Shown here: positions 5,610-9,708 of the stretch, one piece after another
Layout: every line of letters begins with the position of its first letter
Numbering within the stretch: the first letter of the stretch is position 1
Assembly (NCBI GenBank): GCA_003219395.1
Contig: QHOR01000031.1
Span: 1 to 9,708 of the forward strand
From: Verrucomicrobiota bacterium
GTDB taxonomy: Bacteria; Verrucomicrobiota; Verrucomicrobiia; Chthoniobacterales; UBA10450
Length of the DNA: 9,708 nt
Direction of reading: 5' to 3'
Position numbers and translations under genes: made by a program
Notes under the pieces: generated by a model
What the model was told of the DNA's origin: nothing
The model's database searches: none
The model's input: only the letters and a program-made list of their open reading frames with translations

Positions 5610-6011
5610 TCATTCTAACACCGCTGTTGCCTCTATTTCGATCAGAAAGTCTGACACCGCTAACGCAGATACTCCGATCCACGTACTTGCAGGGCGCTTC
5701 TCTTCGGGAAAGAACTCTCGAAGCGCGCCTCCAATCGCATCAGCTTGCTCTGGTCTGTAATTAACTATGTAGATGCGCAGAGCGACTACGTCTGCCAGCG
5801 TTCCACCGACAGATTCGACAGCGGCCTGAATATTACGCAGGGCTTGCCTGGCCTGCTGGGCCAAATCTGTTCCGATGATTCGCCTTTGTGTATCCCAGGC
5901 AGTTTGACCGGAAATGTAGATTGTCTTCCCGCCAGTGGTAGCGACGATCTGAGAAAAACCGTACTCCAGGCTTCGAAAGAGCGAATCTGGATTTGTGTAT
6001 TTTTTCGGCAT
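5610..6011 (-). CDS. RidA/YjgF/UK114 family protein, lacking the catalytic arginine
   Basis: A 133-residue protein with the RidA (chorismate-mutase-like, trimeric) fold: GGKTIYISGQTAWD (30-40), DLAQQARQALRNIQAAVESVGG, VVALRIYIVN, then KRPASTWIGVSALAVSDFLIEIEATAV with the conserved Glu126 segment. In true RidA the block PARS..V supplies an Arg that binds the carboxylate of enamine/imine substrates; here the position is Ser109 (RPAST). It therefore probably belongs to one of the other Rid subgroups and need not be an imine deaminase. No Shine-Dalgarno is seen and an in-frame stop lies 36 nt upstream of the start. It is the first recognisable cassette after ftsH. Confidence 0.85.
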   Translation of the reverse strand: MPKKYTNPDSLFRSLEYGFSQIVATTGGKTIYISGQTAWDTQRRIIGTDLAQQARQALRNIQAAVESVGGTLADVVALRIYIVNYRPEQADAIGGALREFFPEEKRPASTWIGVSALAVSDFLIEIEATAVLE

Positions 6012-6274
6012 GATGTCTAGAAGGAACTTGCTCCCCTCTGGTCGGCCTCAAACGCACTGCCACCGCCAGGGACGGTTGGCATTCGGATATATTCGATTCG
6101 ATGCAACGCAAAGGGCAGATAACGCGGCCAGCTCCGTGCGCGAGGTCGTGCTCGTGCATGTGTTTGACCTGCGCCAGATGCAAGCGCAGGGAACGCCGCA
6201 ACGTGTCAAATTAGTCGCGACAGGTCAAGCGAAGCGCCTGCCTACAATGCTGAATAGCGCGGGTCCCGCTCGGA
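6012..6274. other. Junction between ftsH and the cassette array
   Basis: 263 bp between the ftsH stop codon and the RidA-like start. No gene is supported: open frames here run through RidA or ftsH in wrong frames. A short GC-rich palindrome (GCGGGTCCCGC, about 6259-6269) directly follows ftsH but has no T-run, so it is not a good terminator. No attI, integrase remnant or convincing attC was found; minus GTTTGAG (6053-6047) is the nearest thing to a recombination box. A TTGACA on the minus strand (near 6220) lacks a matching -10 sequence. Confidence 0.4.
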
Positions 6275-8346
6275 CTACGCTGGTGCTCCGCCGAGTGCGC
6301 CAGGAAGTGGAGGAGTTACATCCGGTGCGGCGACCACTTGTTTCGGTGGTTTTTCGGCCGGCATATTCTTGCCTGACGGCGGGGATGCGCCTGGAGGCGG
6401 ATTGATGAGCCGGCCGTGGTCGACGATCTCTTTGATTTGCGAGCCGTCGAGGGTTTCGAACTCGAGCAAAGCTTTAGCGATCACTTCCAGCTTGTCGCGA
6501 TTCGCGATGAGCGTTGTCTTGGCAAGTTGATAGGCGTCATCGAGGAGTTTGCGCACTTCCTGATCAATCTGTTCGGCTGTCGCTTCGCTGTAGTCGCGCG
6601 CTCGCGAAATGTCGCGCCCGAGGAATACATAATCTTCGTGCTCGCCGTATTCAACCATCCCCATCTTCTCGCTCATACCCCATTCGCAAACCATTCGGCG
6701 CGCAATCGCGGTGGCGGTCTTGATGTCGCCACGCGCGCCATTTGTGATGTCGCCGAAGACAATTTCTTCGGCAACGCGGCCGCCCATGCTAACGGCGAGA
6801 CCGGCGAGCAACTCGTTTTTGCGGTTGGTGTATTTGTCTTCCTCGGGCAACCACATGGTCGATCCGAGTGAAGGACCGCGCGGTATGATGGTGACTTTGT
6901 GCAACGGCTCGGTGTGCGGCAAAAGCTCGAGCAACAGTGCGTGACCCGCCTCGTGATACGCGGTGTTTTCTTTTTCCTTTTCGCTGAGTGCCAGGCTTCG
7001 GCGCTCTTTGCCCCAGCGAACTTTATCGCGCGCTTCCTCGAGCTCGGCGAGCGTGATGCCCTTGCTTCCTCGAGCTCGGCGAGCGTGATGCCCTTTAATC
7101 CACGACGCGCTGCGAGCAAGGCCGCTTCGTTGATCACGTTGGCAAGTTCCGCGCCGGAATAACCAGGGGTGCCGCGCGCAACCACTGCGAGATCGACGCC
7201 TTCGGCCAATTTCACTTTCTTGGCGTGCACACGCAGAATTTCTTCGCGTCCTTTCACGTCAGGCAAATTGACTGTGATCTGGCGATCGAAACGTCCAGGT
7301 CGCAGCAATGCCGGATCCAGAACGTCGGGACGGTTGGTCGCAGCGATGATGATCACGCCTTCCTGCGTATCGAAGCCGTCCATCTCTACGAGCAACGCAT
7401 TCAACGTTTGTTCCCGTTCATCATGACCGCCACCCACACCATGGCCGCGATGACGGCCGACCGCGTCGATCTCGTCGATGAAAATGATGCAAGGCGCTGA
7501 TTTTTTACCCTGCTCGAACATGTCGCGGACGCGTGATGCGCCGACGCCGACAAACATTTCAACAAAATCCGAGCCGCTAATGGAAAAGAACGGGACATCT
7601 GCCTCGCCGGCAATGGCGCGAGCGAGAAGCGTTTTACCCGTGCCCGGAGGCCCGACCATCAAAACGCCTTTTGGAATGCGACCACCAAGTTTCTGAAATT
7701 TTTTCGGATCACGCAAAAACTCGACGAGCTCCTGTACTTCATCCTTTGCTTCCTCGACGCCCGCAACGTCGCGGAAAGTGATTTTGTTTTTGTCGCGGGC
7801 GAGCATGCGCGCTTTGGATTTCCCGAAATTGAGCGCACCTTTCCCTGCCATGCGGATTTGCTGGCGAAACAAAAAGTAAAGCACCAGCAGGAAAAGCGCG
7901 ATCGGCAGAAAACCGACCACAGTTTGCGCGAGCATGTTTGATTCAGTCTTGATCGCGGGCTGAAAACCGGCCGCAGCCAGTTTTTCCTGCAAATTATTTG
8001 TGAAACTCAGATAGACGGTGGTTCGAAACGGAACCTGCTGGGACGGCGCAGAGCCAACACCCTGGCGGACATAAGCACCGCGCAACGTCTGAGTTGGCCG
8101 ACCGTCTTCCACCACCAACTGGAGCGGATAATTTTTGTCGTTAACAATTTGTTTGTTATCGAGCAGCTCGAGAAAGCGGTTATACGGCACGTCTTCGACC
8201 GGTTGCATTCCCCCCCGGTAAAAGAGCATGGCCATCGCGATCAGACTGAAAGCGATCACGATAAGGATAACGCCACGCCAATTGAAATTGGGTTCGCTCC
8301 CGCGGTTTTTATTCTCTCGTTGAGAGTTGCGATCGAACTGAGCCAT
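6275..8346 (-). pseudogene. ftsH: ATP-dependent zinc metalloprotease FtsH, frameshifted by a 32-bp duplication
   Basis: FtsH is a hexameric inner-membrane AAA+ protease that extracts and degrades membrane and short-lived cytoplasmic proteins. Seen here: membrane segments at about 25-42 and 143-160 around a periplasmic domain; Walker A GPPGTGKT (232-239); Walker B IIFIDE (287-292); second region of homology [20 protein letters not shown] (335-354). The frame is true to about residue 427, where a tandem 32-bp repeat (7032-7095) shifts it; the shifted frame ends at 6673, giving a 557-residue product without a protease site. The original frame resumes downstream and ends at 6275. Removing one repeat copy gives 679 residues, with HEAGH (454-458) and the third zinc ligand Asp (about 530, NGARGD). 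The defect could be real or an assembly error. No clear Shine-Dalgarno. Confidence 0.9.
7032..7095. repeat. Perfect 32-bp tandem duplication inside ftsH
   Basis: 7032-7063 and 7064-7095 are identical and directly adjacent. The unit starts GCTTCCTCGAGCTCGG and ends GTGATGCCCTT on the plus strand. It adds 32 bases (2 modulo 3) and causes the frameshift. On the minus strand each copy encodes, in the right frame, the segment around [11 protein letters not shown], so the extra copy is an insertion in an otherwise normal FtsH sequence. Identity of the copies implies recent origin or an artefact. Confidence 0.95.
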
Positions 8347-8587
8347 AAGAAAAAACGGATTTTACCGGTTTAAGAGGTTACCATGAACAAATTGGCAATG
8401 CAAAACGAGCAAGGGCGTGGTCATTCGTATTTGTTAGGATTTTAAATTTGTGGATCAATGCTCAAGTATTTGACGCGGTAGAAGTATTCTTCGTTCGGAT
8501 TTCGTGATTCTGTCCCTGCTGTTATATTCGTGGCCGCGCATTGCGTCGCTTGCCCGTTTCAGCTAAAATTCGCCCCCAAATCTTTAC
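8347..8587. promoter_or_regulatory. Divergent intergenic region between ftsH and the TerB-like gene
   Basis: 241 bp, AT-rich relative to its flanks, that must hold promoters for both directions. Towards ftsH (minus), TTGCCA and TCTTAA with 17-bp spacing (about 8396-8368) is the best but weak sigma70-like pair. Towards the right-hand gene, TATATT (8523-8528) could be a -10 element with a poor -35 TTCGTG 16 bp upstream. Neither start codon has a good Shine-Dalgarno. No ORF, repeat or RNA gene was recognised. Confidence 0.4.
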
Positions 8588-9708
8588 ATGACAGAGCTTG
8601 TCTCATCAGTGGCAGATAGGATCGATCGCGCCGTGCAGCGGGTAACTCCGCTGGCCTATCGAGTGCGTCGGACAGGGCGCCGTTGGATGCGTCGGGCCTT
8701 GCGAAAGCCCCGGAGCGTCTCTGAGGGGCCAAATCTGCTGCCGGTGTTGATCCAGGTCCTGGCGAGCTTCACCAAAGCGGATGGCATTCTGCTCGAGGAA
8801 GAGATCGACTCGAGTCTTGGCTTTCTTCGATACGATTATCCGGAGGCAGTTTATTCCGAGCTTCGACAATTGTTCCGGCAAGCACTTTACGAGCAACAAG
8901 ATCTGGCTGCGATGGCGCAAAAGCTCGGCGCGCAGCTGAGCGCGGATCGTAAAATCATGCTTGGAGTTCAGCTTTACGATCTGATTTCACAAGCCGGCTT
9001 AAAGCAGGAACAGGTTGTGGCCTTCTATTCGTTCATGTCGCAAATGGGCATGGCTGCGCAGGCAATCGACATCGTTTATCAACTCAACGCTTCTGAGGAT
9101 TCGGATCCGTCGATTTATCAGCACGGCGCATCACCGCTGGAGTCGCTCTCCTTCGGGCCGGATGGCAAAGGCGACGTGATGCTGAAAAACCTAAACGAGC
9201 CCGATCGCTTGGTCGCTTTTCGTTATCACGAACTCATCTTGCTGAAAAATTACAGCGATCAAAACGTGTCGGTGCGCGGCAGGCCGTTGGTGCGTGGAGG
9301 TTTTTGTCGAATTTATCCGGGCCAGCGCATCCTGGTCGGCGACCAGGTGCTCAGCTATCAGGAGCTGGCGCAATATTTCAATGCAAAGAAGAATGTTTCC
9401 CTTCCGCAGATTTTCATCCGTGTAAATAGAGACCTGGACGAAGTCGGATTGGAACGCTCGCGCACACGTGAAAGCGCCCTTCGGGTCACTTTCGGATTGA
9501 AGGTGCGCGTGAAGGCGCTGCGCGATGTGGATGCGGAGCTCAAGGGCGTGAAGTTAAAAGCCGGCACACAGGTCGATGCCAGCCTCGAAGATCGGATTGT
9601 CTTCCACAACAACAGCGAGATGGATTTGAGCGATCTGCGCCGGCGCGCGCGAGCGCTGGGTGGGCGGTTTCAACTGAAAGCGTCCAAGTCGGAATACCTG
9701 GTTTCCAA
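8588..9708 (+). CDS. TerB-like / FHA-like domain protein, partial (3' end outside the window)
   Basis: The open frame starts at ATG 8588 (an in-frame TAA lies 24 bases upstream) and is still open at the window end after 373 codons. Residues 1-48 are basic. Residues about 50-165 are helical and resemble a TerB-type domain (LLPVLIQVLASFTKADGILLEEEIDSSLGFL..., DRKIMLGVQLYDLISQAG). Residues about 195-262 resemble an FHA-like beta domain (LLKNYSDQNVSVRGRPLVRGGFCRIYPGQRILVGDQVL). Residues about 297-373 are a basic alpha/beta stretch I cannot assign. No signal peptide or membrane segment is seen so far. In some Verrucomicrobiota such N-termini may precede an ABC ATPase and transporter region, but that is a guess, since the rest is missing. 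It is divergent from ftsH. Confidence 0.75.
   Translation, partial: MTELVSSVADRIDRAVQRVTPLAYRVRRTGRRWMRRALRKPRSVSEGPNLLPVLIQVLASFTKADGILLEEEIDSSLGFLRYDYPEAVYSELRQLFRQALYEQQDLAAMAQKLGAQLSADRKIMLGVQLYDLISQAGLKQEQVVAFYSFMSQMGMAAQAIDIVYQLNASEDSDPSIYQHGASPLESLSFGPDGKGDVMLKNLNEPDRLVAFRYHELILLKNYSDQNVSVRGRPLVRGGFCRIYPGQRILVGDQVLSYQELAQYFNAKKNVSLPQIFIRVNRDLDEVGLERSRTRESALRVTFGLKVRVKALRDVDAELKGVKLKAGTQVDASLEDRIVFHNNSEMDLSDLRRRARALGGRFQLKASKSEYLVS

Noticed and set aside
6047..6053. Possible recombination box (minus GTTTGAG) as attI or attC end before RidA
   Set aside because: It deviates at a key position and no paired arm was found, so the array's first boundary stays unresolved.
5995..6405. Plus-strand 136-codon open frame crossing the ftsH-RidA junction
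   Set aside because: It overlaps both the ftsH 3' end and RidA start antisense, has arginine/leucine-rich shadow composition and matches no family I know.
6673..6934. Two long overlapping minus-strand frames read as two separate genes
   Set aside because: Both are pieces of one ftsH; the overlap is only out-of-frame reading caused by the 32-bp duplication.

Overview
The window looks like part of a chromosome from an uncultured soil-type bacterium. I infer Verrucomicrobiota (possibly Chthoniobacterales) from the look of the FtsH N-terminus and the unusual protein beside it; this is a moderate-confidence inference without any search. Base composition is medium to slightly GC-rich.

Right part (about 6275-9708), host backbone. 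A minus-strand ftsH gene (AAA+ membrane metalloprotease) lies head to head with a plus-strand gene (8588 to the window end) that runs off the contig and encodes a large cytoplasmic protein with a TerB-like helical segment and an FHA-like segment. As sequenced, ftsH is broken by a perfect 32-bp tandem duplication (7032-7063 and 7064-7095). Removing one copy restores a 679-codon frame with the HEAGH zinc site.

Left part (1 to about 6011), a gene-cassette array. Every gene is on the minus strand, is small, and belongs to an unrelated family. Going in the direction of transcription (right to left): RidA-like protein, DUF2164 (frameshifted), GNAT acetyltransferase, cupin, VOC/glyoxalase-fold protein, secreted SnoaL/NTF2-like protein, class III nucleotide cyclase with a membrane anchor, and a YdeI/OmdA-type protein overlapping a small membrane protein. 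Between these genes lie seven imperfect palindromes of about 95-206 bp. On the minus strand they begin with RYYYAAC-like and end with GTTRRRY-like boxes, for example ATCTAAC...GTTAGGC at 1294-1150 and 5145-4940. Their arms pair with extrahelical bases, and their interiors are related. These are the hallmarks of integron attC sites. Stop codons coincide with the first box in places (GNAT; the VOC extension), and some start codons lie only 11-20 nt after the last box (DUF2164, GNAT), as in classical cassettes.

No integrase gene, attI site or Pc promoter is visible, and the array abuts the 3' end of ftsH. The simplest reading is a CALIN (cluster of attC sites lacking integron-integrase), or the internal or distal part of a sedentary chromosomal integron. 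Because ftsH and all cassettes share a strand, read-through from ftsH could contribute to cassette expression. Several cassettes also carry their own strong Shine-Dalgarno sequences. No recognised pathway links the cassette genes; they look like independently captured small accessory functions.
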